DNA of 64,000 nucleotides from JACOMS01 sp051252005. GTDB taxonomy: Bacteria > Pseudomonadota > Alphaproteobacteria > Caulobacterales > Maricaulaceae. Both the position numbers and the translations under genes were made by a program. The stretch spans positions 1-64,000 of the forward strand of contig JBPOEZ010000009.1 of the NCBI GenBank assembly GCA_051252005.1. The letters run 5' to 3'. Below are positions 1 to 8,292 of the stretch, piece by piece. The notes under the pieces were generated by a model. The model searched no databases. It saw only the letters and a list, made by a program, of their open reading frames with translations, and was not told the origin of the DNA. Position 1 is the first letter of the stretch; each line of letters opens with the position of its first letter.

Positions 1-444
1 CTAAGTTTCGGCAGCGAGGATTATTATGCGCGTTTATTTTATAAGCGATTGAAATAGCGATGTTTTTAAAAACGCAATGCGAGGATTAATACGCGCACCA
101 CCCCCACAATCTTCATCCCCGCTCGGGGCGGGGATGAGGGTTGTAGGGTAAGGTTTTATTTTCGAGCTGACGGCACGGCTGTCTTTGGTATTAGCCATCC
201 ACTACTCAAACTCAGTCGTGGTTAGTGATGGCTTTCCGGCAAAAGTAGACGTTAACTTAGAGGCTTATATCGCTCAAAATAAGCCGCTGGCTGATTATCG
301 CAATTCACTGATTAGCCAGACCTTAGCTTTTTGTGATCGCGACAATAAACCTATCGACAGAATATCTGTAATCCTTGGCTGCTGGTGATTGGCTGTCCAT
401 TTGCTGCTATTTTGTAGTAGTCTGGCGAGCGTATCGTCAAAGAC
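1..444. other. Intergenic region with hairpin repeat; no supported gene
   Basis: No convincing gene is seen here. The stretch holds a GC-rich palindromic repeat (listed separately) and a weak open frame at 185-388 whose 67-residue product I do not recognise and which lacks a clear ribosome binding site. The phrase gaggattaatacgcg occurs at about 81-95, and a close variant at 17-31. This looks like decayed mobile or repeat DNA leading into the IS3 scrap at 445. Confidence 0.5.
81..160. repeat. GC-rich palindromic dispersed repeat, copy 1
   Basis: A perfect 10-bp stem, TCATCCCCGC (113-122) with GCGGGGATGA (128-137), encloses a 5-nt loop. It is preceded by a cgaggattaatacgc block and followed by gggttgtag. 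The same order of parts recurs at 1514-1665, so this is a dispersed intergenic repeat of the ATCCCCGC/GCGGGGAT type common in alphaproteobacteria. Confidence 0.65.
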
Positions 445-561
445 ATGAAACGTAAACCCCGCAAGGAATACAGCGCGGAGGAAAATATCCGCATTGTCCT
501 GGATGCCTTGCATAGCTGGAGCCCTATCGCCGCGCTATGTCGTATTGAGGACGTAGTGCAT
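445..561 (+). pseudogene. IS3-family transposase OrfA N-terminal fragment
   Basis: The first ~39 codons read like the start of an IS3-family OrfA: a basic stretch (MKRKPRKEYSAEE) followed by IRIVLDAL and IAALCR, the helix-turn-helix entry of that family. After about codon 39 the resemblance stops and the frame runs into unrelated sequence, so the remaining OrfA, all of OrfB and the far end of the element are missing. It is a relic rather than an active insertion sequence. Confidence 0.65.
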
Positions 562-625
562 CCAAACGGCTCTTTGGTGACGTCTAGTATAGACAAGAAA
601 AGAAACCGAGAGAAAGTAGAACAAC

Positions 626-1336
626 ATGGATATGTCAGTCAAACCCCATTGGCGCAGAGCCGCCTTGGAAATCATCGTTATGGTTTTAGCGGTTATATAT
701 TTGAAGAAAGCGTTTGATCCATTTTTTTGGCGCTTTGCAGGCCCTGCTGCGCTCGCAGTTATCATGATAGGGCTCGTATTTTATATGAGATTGAGCGGGC
801 AGGACTGGAAGGCTTTAGGGTTGCGGCGCCTGCCAAGCCGGAAGGATAAACTTTTGCTTGTTCCCCAAGCCTTACTGACGGCTTTAGTTATGGGATTAGC
901 ACTTGCGCTTGTAGTCAATGGCGGGGCGGCGCTTGGTATGGAATTTATGCAAGAAGTACCTCAAGGGGTTGAAGACAGGTGGGGTGACGTTAAAGGCAAT
1001 CTACCGATTTTCCTTGTATGGGTTGCCATATCATGGGTGATTGGTGGCTTTTCGGAAGAGGTTATTTTCAGAGGGTTTTTGATAACCCGCCTAACCACTT
1101 TATTCGGGGGCGCAAAGCCGGCAGTCGTTATTGCAGTTATCATTGCGGGCGTTTTCTTTGGTTATTTGCATTTTTACAATCAAGGCTATCGAGGTTTTAT
1201 TTCAGCAGCCATAATCGGCATCGTATTCGGGGCTATGTTTTTTCTGTTTAAGCGCAATCTCTGGCCGCTCGTTATTGTTCATGGTTGTATCAATACTATA
1301 GGATTTGTCACAACATATATGGGTTTAGAGGTTTAG
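626..1336 (+). CDS. CPBP-family intramembrane metalloprotease
   Basis: A 236-residue polytopic membrane protein of the CPBP (CAAX-protease/bacteriocin-processing, Abi) family. The signature glutamates and arginine are visible in FSEEVIFRGF (E144, E145, R149). A second histidine motif is at FGYLHF (H182) and a third at VIVHGCIN (H219, N223); in this family these residues bind the metal and form the active site within the membrane. Length is typical. An in-frame ATG six bases downstream is an alternative start. It lies alone between an IS scrap and a repeat, so its substrate cannot be inferred. Family members process prenylated proteins, peptides or bacteriocins, or give self-immunity. Confidence 0.85.
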   Translation: MDMSVKPHWRRAALEIIVMVLAVIYLKKAFDPFFWRFAGPAALAVIMIGLVFYMRLSGQDWKALGLRRLPSRKDKLLLVPQALLTALVMGLALALVVNGGAALGMEFMQEVPQGVEDRWGDVKGNLPIFLVWVAISWVIGGFSEEVIFRGFLITRLTTLFGGAKPAVVIAVIIAGVFFGYLHFYNQGYRGFISAAIIGIVFGAMFFLFKRNLWPLVIVHGCINTIGFVTTYMGLEV

Positions 1337-1770
1337 CCGTGAGTGATATTAAGTCTCAGTTCAGGGTATGTTTTGGACCGAGACCGACTTTCCGGTGGTC
1401 AAATCAATGCGCATCTGATTGGCCTGGCCGGAAAGAACTTAGTCACAAATCCAAACTACGGGAGCTACTCCGACGCTTAAATTTGATGATAGAACTGTAC
1501 CCCAACTATTGGGAACGAGGATTAATACGCACCCCAACCCTAATAACTATCATCCCCGCCTTGTGTTTGCTTGCAAACACTTGAGCGGGGATCCATCACC
1601 CGAAGCTAGCGGCAAGAGATGGATCCCCGATGACGTCGAGGATGAAGGTTGTAGAGAGGGCATAGCTTTGTTTATAGGTTTGAGTGCTAAATTCCTGCCG
1701 TCTTCCTTGCGCTAAAGGCTAAATCTAAATTATAACGTGACATTGCGCGGCGCGCGCTTATCATTTTAGC
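1337..1770. other. Intergenic region with possible gene tail and repeat
   Basis: About 430 bases without an intact gene. In one plus-strand frame, 1372-1482 reads as the tail of an unrecognised protein (…GGQINAHLIGLAGKN…GSYSDA, then stop) with no start upstream, so it may be a gene remnant. The second copy of the GC-rich palindromic repeat lies at 1514-1665. No promoter is obvious upstream of the monooxygenase. Confidence 0.4.
1514..1665. repeat. GC-rich palindromic dispersed repeat, copy 2
   Basis: Shares cgaggattaatacgc, catccccgcc and gatgaaggttgtag with the element at 81-160. Nested stems are visible: ATCCCCGC (1552-1559) pairs with GCGGGGAT (1585-1592), and inside it GTGTTTGC (1563-1570) pairs with GCAAACAC (1573-1580). 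A further pair, ggatcc-atc and gatggatcc, follows to about 1629. Non-coding and strongly foldable. Confidence 0.65.
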
Positions 1771-3234
1771 ATGAGCATCCAGAAAACATCGATTGTCATT
1801 ATTGGTACCGGCTTTGGCGGGCTTTGCATGGCGGCAAAGTTGAAAATGGCGGGGCGGGATGATTTTGTAATTCTGGAGAAGGCCTCCGAAATCGGGGGGA
1901 CGTGGCGAGAAAACCGCTACCCTGGGGCTGAGTGTGATGTCGCGTCTGTTTTGTATTCTTACTCGTTTTACCCCAATCCAACATGGGATTTTAAGTGGGC
2001 GAAGCAAAAGCAAATCCTTGAATATTTAAGTCGGTTTACGGACGATATGGATATTCGGGATCATATCCGCTTTGACCAGACTGTGTCGGAAGCCATTTTT
2101 GACGAGAGCGCAGGGCGCTGGGATATCAAAACGGTCGACGGCAGTCATTACAATACGGCCTTTTTCGTTCCCGCCTTGGGGCAGTTGCATTACCCCCAGA
2201 CGCCTAAATTTTCCGGAGTGGATGAAAATACATCCCGAAAATTCCACACGGCAGAATGGCCTGATGATGTGGATTTATCCGGCCAGACCGTTGCGATCAT
2301 CGGCAATGCAGCAAGCGCTATTCAGCTAATTCCCAAAGCTGCAGAGGCCGCTAAACACGTTGTTATTTATCAGCGCAGCGCAAACTGGGTCATACCAAAG
2401 GGGGATCGTCCTTATAGCCGTTTCGAAAAAAGTCTCGCCAAATACATACCGGGCCTCTCGAAACTCTATCGCGGGTTTTGGTTCTGTGTCGGCGAATTTG
2501 CTTTGTATCCCATGATCATGGGGAAGACGCTCCAGTCTCGTATTGGTGTGTGGGCGTGCAGGCGGGAAATGGGAAAGTTTATAAAAAACAAAGAGATGAT
2601 AGAAAGTCTTACGCCTAAATATCCAATAGGCGCGAAGCGAGTTTTGCTGTCTGATGCTTACTATCCGGCTCTTGTGCGAGAGAACGTAACGCTTGTGATT
2701 GAGTCTATTGAGGCTTTTACAAAGACGGGTATTTGCCAAGTTTCGGGTGACGTGACCGACTTTGATATGATTATTTACGCGACGGGCTTCGAAACTGTGC
2801 CGTTCTATAATCACATTGATATACGCGGAAGAAACGGCATCTGCTTACGCGAGCAGTGGGAAAATGGCGCGCAGGCTTACCGAGGTGTCATAACCGCAGA
2901 CTTTCCAAATATGTTTATGCTATACGGCCCCAACACGAATACGGGCCATACCTCGATTGTTTTCAAGCTTGAAAATCAGGTGAATTATATTCTTCAACTT
3001 ATTGAAAATAATCAAGAAAATATAATTTCCGTTAAACCTTCCGCTGAGGAGGCATTTAATGCAGACATCCAAGCGCGGCTCATGAAAACCGCGTGGGCGC
3101 AAGTCGAGGCCAGTTGGTATAAGAACGGTGATAAGATCGACAGGAACTGGCCCGGTAGCGGTATTGAGTATAAGAAGATGATGAAAAATGTCATCTGGGA
3201 TGATTTCGATATTCGCACGCGGGAAAGCGCCTAA
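1771..3234 (+). CDS. Flavin-containing monooxygenase (Baeyer-Villiger type)
   Basis: A 487-residue FAD- and NADPH-dependent monooxygenase. The N-terminal FAD-binding Rossmann motif is IIGTGFGG (residues ~10-17). The class B fingerprint FxGxxxHxxxWP appears as FSGVDENTSRKFHTAEWP (~149-166), with a few extra residues between F and H. A second nucleotide-binding loop, IIGNAASA, lies near residue 178 and carries N in place of the usual second glycine. Enzymes of this class insert oxygen into ketones or oxidise nitrogen or sulfur. No cofactor partner or regulator lies nearby and the substrate is unknown. The start has only a weak upstream ribosome binding site, but the FAD motif begins soon after it. 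Confidence 0.85.
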   Translation: MSIQKTSIVIIGTGFGGLCMAAKLKMAGRDDFVILEKASEIGGTWRENRYPGAECDVASVLYSYSFYPNPTWDFKWAKQKQILEYLSRFTDDMDIRDHIRFDQTVSEAIFDESAGRWDIKTVDGSHYNTAFFVPALGQLHYPQTPKFSGVDENTSRKFHTAEWPDDVDLSGQTVAIIGNAASAIQLIPKAAEAAKHVVIYQRSANWVIPKGDRPYSRFEKSLAKYIPGLSKLYRGFWFCVGEFALYPMIMGKTLQSRIGVWACRREMGKFIKNKEMIESLTPKYPIGAKRVLLSDAYYPALVRENVTLVIESIEAFTKTGICQVSGDVTDFDMIIYATGFETVPFYNHIDIRGRNGICLREQWENGAQAYRGVITADFPNMFMLYGPNTNTGHTSIVFKLENQVNYILQLIENNQENIISVKPSAEEAFNADIQARLMKTAWAQVEASWYKNGDKIDRNWPGSGIEYKKMMKNVIWDDFDIRTRESA

Positions 3235-3345
3235 GATATCTCAAATTAGCTACGCGCAAAATATTTTCAAATTTTCAACATATTCGCGTCTTATTTAAGT
3301 CTTAGATGTGGTATTAAGAAGATGTTAACTTTGTAAGGAATCACC

Positions 3346-6300
3346 GTGAAACGTTTACTGCTTGCCCTTTTTATCCCGTTAGCTTTCATCCTAGCATGGG
3401 GGGCAGGCTATAGTCTGTACGGTAGCGAAGGGTTCACGCCTCGGCAGAAAACTCCGGCTTCCGCCGATGTGAACGTCGTGCCGCCCACTACCGATCAGGA
3501 TGCAATAGACGACGCCTCTGATGGCGTAGAGCTTAACCCAGCCGCCGGAGATAATTTTACCTATTTGGGGTGGGAGGTTGATAACGCGGCTGACGAGCCA
3601 AAAGTTTGTTTTAACTTTTATACAGCGCTGAATGCCGAGGACACCATCAAGGTGAGGGACTATATCTCTGTGTCTCCGAGCACGTCTGTGGCAGCCGAAA
3701 TTGACGGCAATGATCTTTGCCTGACGGGCTTTTCATTTGATAATGAATATGAGGTGACGCTCAAAGAAGGCCTTGCTGACGCAGCCGGCAAGAGCCTTAA
3801 CCGCGACATCGTCGAAGCGGTGAGTTTTGGCGATAAGCCTGCTTATGTTGGTTTTGCAGGACAAGGTATTATCCTGCCGCGCGTCAATGCCCAAGGCCTT
3901 GCAATTGAAACGATCAATGTCGACACACTGTCTGTGTCCATTGCCCGCGTGAGTGACCGCATGATGGCGCGCAGAGACCCTCAAGGCGGCGAATCCACTA
4001 TGGAAGGGGATTATGGCTGGGAAGGCGAAGACGCTGCGAAGACTATTCGCGATGTGATCTGGTCTGGCGATGTTGCGGTTAAAACGGTTCGCAATAAGAA
4101 GGTCACGACGGTTCTGCCATTGGCAAAATTGACCGGTGATTTGCCCCCTGGCGGCTATGTTGTTGTGGCCGAACGCGCACATGAAGATAATGAAAATTAT
4201 GTTGCCCGTGCTTGGCGCTGGATTATTTCGACCGATTTAGTGCTGACGAGCTATAGTGGTGATGACGGGCTGAGTCTATCTGCACGTTCGATTGATACGG
4301 CGAAATTACAGCGCGGTATTGAGGTCACATTGGTGGCTGAAAATAACGACATACTCGCGAAGGCCGTCACAGACGCAGCGGGTCATGTCACGTTTCCTGC
4401 GCCGCTCTTAAAAGGCAAAGGGCCAAAACGGGCCAAGATGGTCATGGCATTCGGGCCAGAGAATGATTACGCCATATTGGATCTGTCGCGCGCAGCGCTA
4501 GATTTATCCGAATATGACATCAATGGCCGCCGTTCTTCGTCTTCGGCTGATATGTACGGCTTTACCGAGCGCGGCGTTTACCGCCCGGGCGAAACCGCGC
4601 ATTTCACCATAATGCTCCGCGATAGCGGCGCGGGCGCGCTTTTAGACCGTCCTGCTAAGCTGATCGTACGCCGTCCCAACGGTATTGAGATGATCACACA
4701 TGATGTGAGCAAAAAAGAGATTGCAGAGCATTCTGGCACCATCACTTGGGATTACGAAATTCCTGACACGGCTCCGCGCGGGGTCTGGTCCGTCGGCGTC
4801 GAGGCGGAAGGGGCCGGACACGTTGGCCGCGTTGAGTTTTCTGTCGAAGATTTTGTACCGCAAAAATTAAGGTTGGGCATCGAGGTTAGCCAAGAGCCTA
4901 TGAAGGCCTCTGAGATACGCGACATCACGCTTGACGCGCAGTTCCTCTACGGCGCGCCGGGCGCGGCTTTGGAAGCAGAAGCTGAGGGGCGTTTGCAACT
5001 CGATCCAAATCCATTCCCAAAGTTTAGCGACTATAGCTTCGGCCCCGCAGAACGCGATTTCAATGAAGTCTATTTGGAATTTGGCGGAGGGATGACTGAC
5101 GGCGACGGGAAATTGACTATTCCCCTTGATTTAGACGCCGCGAGTTCATCATCTGCGTTCCCGCTCCGCGTTGAAATCACGGCGGGCGTCGCTGAACCTG
5201 GCGGGCGATATGTGCGCGATAGTGTGCGCGTGCCAGTCCGAAGCGAGAATAGCTATATTGGAATTGATCCGCTCTATGAGGGCGGACGGGCGCCGCGTGG
5301 CAAGCCAACGGAGCTTGCGCTCGTCGCTCTTGGGTTCGACGGCATACAAAAGTCTGATAATGTAACGTGGACCCTCGTCGAGGAAGACTGGGATTATCAT
5401 TGGTACCGCGAAAACGGATCGTGGCGCTACCGCCGAGATGTCCGCGATATACCCCTGACAAGCGGCTCACTCGCACTAGATGCAAACGCGCCAGCCGTCT
5501 GGTCAAAGCTCCTTACATGGGGTGATTACCGCTTAGATGTCGTCTCCAAAGACGGGGCCGTAGCCGGACATAGGTTCAGCGTAGGCTGGGGCCGCGCCGA
5601 AACATCCGATAGTCCGGACCAGCTCCGTATCGGCACATCGAATAGCTCTGTCAAAGCGGGTGACAGTGTCACGCTTGCGATTAACGCGCCTTATGCCGGC
5701 GAAGCTGAACTTGTGATCGCGAGCGACGCTGTCCATATGGTGAAGCCCGTGCGCTTGAAAGAAGGCGCTTCGGAGCTGACCTTTAATTTCATGCCAGAGT
5801 GGGGCGAGAGCGTTTATGCTATGCTCACGCTCTATACGCCGCGTGATGTTGATGGACGTCCCGTTCCGCGTAGAGCCGTCGGTATAAGTTATATCGCGCT
5901 TGACCGCACGCAGCAGACACTCAGCCTATCGATTGATAAGCCTGAAGTCATTCGTCCGCGTACAGACCATACTTTCACAGTCGACGTTGACGGCGCGCCG
6001 CGCGGCGACACCGTGTGGATGAATTTTGCCGCTGTTGACGAAGGGATCTTGCAAATTACGAAATATAAGTCGCCAGATGCGGCGAATTTCTTCTTTGGCA
6101 AAAAAGCTCTCGGCGTTGATATCAGAGATGATTATGGCCGGATGCTTAACCCGAATTTGGGCGCGCCTGCCATAGCGAAAACCGGCGGGGACAGTCTTGG
6201 CGGCGAAGGGCTCACCGTTGTGCCCACAAAAACTGTAGCCTTGTTCTCTGGCCCTGTGCAGGTCAAAGGCGGGAAAGCTAAAATCGAACTGACCCTGCCA

Positions 6301-8268
6301 GACTTTAACGGCGAATTGCGCCTTATGGCGACGGCGTGGACAAAGACTGCGGTTGGCAGCGCTTCCGAAGCCGTAAAGGTGCGGGACAAAGTTCCTGCCA
6401 TTATGGGCTTGCCGCGGTTTCTTGCACCCGGTGATCGAGCCGTGGCGACAGTGTCTTTGGACAATGTCGAAGGCGCGTCTGGCGACTATGAGGCTGTGCT
6501 GAATACAGGCGGTCTTGTACGCGGCAGTGATCCGATCACGCTCAACTTGCAAGAAGGCCAAAGACTGGATAGCCGTACAGACATCTCGGCGTCTGAAACT
6601 GGGGTGGATACGCTCACATTGTCCGTGAAAGGGCCGTCGCGTTATAACACGGCGTCCACATTCCCGATACAGGTGCGCACGCCTTATATGCCTGTAACCA
6701 CGTCTGATTATATACGGCTAGAACCGGGTCAATCTTATACACCTGCGCTTGACCTGATCAGCGCTTATGAGATGGGTAGCACGGATATTACCGTGTCGTT
6801 CTCGCGTCTTCCGGGCCTTGATCCTGCGCCTTATGTTAAATCGCTTGCCCGTTATCCTTATGGCTGTACGGAGCAAACCGTTTCAAGCGCTATGCCGCTG
6901 CTATACTCTGCGGATCTGGGCGGAATTCCGGGGCAGTCCGAGAAAGAACGCCGCCGCGAGTTGCAGAAGGCTGTGAACAAGCTAGCGGGACGTCAAAGTC
7001 TTGACGGATCGTTTGGCCTTTGGAGCGCTGGTGACCGCTATGCCCGTCCTTGGGTTGGTGTCTATACGGCAGACTTTTTGTACCGCGCGCAGGAGGCTGG
7101 CCTTATGGTTCCGGCAGATGTTCTTAGCCGCGCTCGCAAGGCAACGGCAGAAATAAGCCGCATGCCGCGTTACCCGAATTTGCAGTATGATTTCCCGCGT
7201 AACGGATCATGGGGTGATCAAAATAAAGCCGAGGCTGCGGCCTATGCCAATTTTGTCCTTGCCCGTGAAGGCTTTGGCAATCTTGGCCATATGCGGTATT
7301 TATACGATAATCACCGGAGCAAGATGAAGTCACCTTTGTCTCAAGCCTATCTTGGCGCAGCGCTGTCTATGATGGGCGATAAGGCCCGTTCGAAAGCCGC
7401 GTTCGAGTCGGCTCGAAGCGACTTTGGTTATGAAGATGACAAGGATTACTACCAATCACCTGTTCGCGATGTAGCGGGCGTAATTGCGGCGATGACAGAG
7501 GCCGGACAGGACTCTGAAGCGGCTGACCTCTCAGAAGCCTTCCGCGAAGCAATTCTTGATGAAACCTACATGAATACGCAGGAAAAAGCTTACGTCATTC
7601 TCGCGCTGAAAGCGTTGATGAAGACGGCTAATCCGCCAAAGGTCACAGCCAAAAAGGTCAAACTAGCAGGCGACGAAAAACGCCCAGCGGTAACACTTTA
7701 CGGGAAAGACTTGTCGGACGCGCCGAGCTTTACGAGCCGTGATGAAAGCACAATTTGGGCTACGGTCACAGTGAGCGGCGCGCCGAGCGAGGCGCCTGTG
7801 CCAAGCGCTAAAGGTTTCAGTCTTAAGAAACAGCTTTTCACTATGTCGGGGCAGCCTGTCACAAATCTGAACGTCAAACAGGGGCAACGCTTTGTTGTCG
7901 CAGCGGCGTTTAAGTCTGAGATAAACCGTTCGCGAACGATTGTCTTGGCTGACCTTTTGCCAGCAGGATTCGAGATCGAAACCATTTTGAACCCGCAAGA
8001 CGGCGCGCTCAAAGATGGTAGTGACGGCGCTTATGTATGGGTCGGAAACATCTCTAAGTTCCAAGTGACCGAAGCCCGTGATGATCGTTTCATCGCCTCT
8101 CTGGAAACGTACCGCAAAGACACCTATATAGCGGCCTATATTGTACGAGCTGTAACTGCAGGCGACTTTGTTATGCCAGGTGCTGTGCTTGAAGACATGT
8201 ACCGTCCGGCTGACAGAGCCGTTACGCAAACACGGCGAATTACGATCGCTGCTGATCCTGCGCTGTAA
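3346..8268 (+). CDS. Bacterial alpha-2-macroglobulin-like protein
   Basis: A 1640-residue periplasmic protease-trapping protein of the YfhM type. The thioester motif is intact as CTEQ (C1174-Q1177) in the context YPYGCTEQTV, followed by an alpha-helical thioester domain and a C-terminal receptor-like domain. MG-type beta domains and an A2M-like region occupy the first 1100 residues. Start is GTG with TAAGGAA just upstream. The N-terminus is a hydrophobic signal/anchor segment (residues 3-24) with no lipobox cysteine, unlike the E. coli lipoprotein, so it may be anchored by an uncleaved helix or secreted. The pbpC gene follows after 24 bases; this pairing is classic, and the two proteins are thought to defend and repair the envelope after protease attack. 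Confidence 0.92.
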   Translation: MKRLLLALFIPLAFILAWGAGYSLYGSEGFTPRQKTPASADVNVVPPTTDQDAIDDASDGVELNPAAGDNFTYLGWEVDNAADEPKVCFNFYTALNAEDTIKVRDYISVSPSTSVAAEIDGNDLCLTGFSFDNEYEVTLKEGLADAAGKSLNRDIVEAVSFGDKPAYVGFAGQGIILPRVNAQGLAIETINVDTLSVSIARVSDRMMARRDPQGGESTMEGDYGWEGEDAAKTIRDVIWSGDVAVKTVRNKKVTTVLPLAKLTGDLPPGGYVVVAERAHEDNENYVARAWRWIISTDLVLTSYSGDDGLSLSARSIDTAKLQRGIEVTLVAENNDILAKAVTDAAGHVTFPAPLLKGKGPKRAKMVMAFGPENDYAILDLSRAALDLSEYDINGRRSSSSADMYGFTERGVYRPGETAHFTIMLRDSGAGALLDRPAKLIVRRPNGIEMITHDVSKKEIAEHSGTITWDYEIPDTAPRGVWSVGVEAEGAGHVGRVEFSVEDFVPQKLRLGIEVSQEPMKASEIRDITLDAQFLYGAPGAALEAEAEGRLQLDPNPFPKFSDYSFGPAERDFNEVYLEFGGGMTDGDGKLTIPLDLDAASSSSAFPLRVEITAGVAEPGGRYVRDSVRVPVRSENSYIGIDPLYEGGRAPRGKPTELALVALGFDGIQKSDNVTWTLVEEDWDYHWYRENGSWRYRRDVRDIPLTSGSLALDANAPAVWSKLLTWGDYRLDVVSKDGAVAGHRFSVGWGRAETSDSPDQLRIGTSNSSVKAGDSVTLAINAPYAGEAELVIASDAVHMVKPVRLKEGASELTFNFMPEWGESVYAMLTLYTPRDVDGRPVPRRAVGISYIALDRTQQTLSLSIDKPEVIRPRTDHTFTVDVDGAPRGDTVWMNFAAVDEGILQITKYKSPDAANFFFGKKALGVDIRDDYGRMLNPNLGAPAIAKTGGDSLGGEGLTVVPTKTVALFSGPVQVKGGKAKIELTLPDFNGELRLMATAWTKTAVGSASEAVKVRDKVPAIMGLPRFLAPGDRAVATVSLDNVEGASGDYEAVLNTGGLVRGSDPITLNLQEGQRLDSRTDISASETGVDTLTLSVKGPSRYNTASTFPIQVRTPYMPVTTSDYIRLEPGQSYTPALDLISAYEMGSTDITVSFSRLPGLDPAPYVKSLARYPYGCTEQTVSSAMPLLYSADLGGIPGQSEKERRRELQKAVNKLAGRQSLDGSFGLWSAGDRYARPWVGVYTADFLYRAQEAGLMVPADVLSRARKATAEISRMPRYPNLQYDFPRNGSWGDQNKAEAAAYANFVLAREGFGNLGHMRYLYDNHRSKMKSPLSQAYLGAALSMMGDKARSKAAFESARSDFGYEDDKDYYQSPVRDVAGVIAAMTEAGQDSEAADLSEAFREAILDETYMNTQEKAYVILALKALMKTANPPKVTAKKVKLAGDEKRPAVTLYGKDLSDAPSFTSRDESTIWATVTVSGAPSEAPVPSAKGFSLKKQLFTMSGQPVTNLNVKQGQRFVVAAAFKSEINRSRTIVLADLLPAGFEIETILNPQDGALKDGSDGAYVWVGNISKFQVTEARDDRFIASLETYRKDTYIAAYIVRAVTAGDFVMPGAVLEDMYRPADRAVTQTRRITIAADPAL

Positions 8269-8292
8269 GGTGCAGGGAACGCTCGTTTCTAA

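Noticed and set aside
185..388. Open frame of 67 codons at the window start
   Set aside because: No recognisable domain, no ribosome site, and it lies in decayed repeat/IS DNA, so it was not called as a gene.
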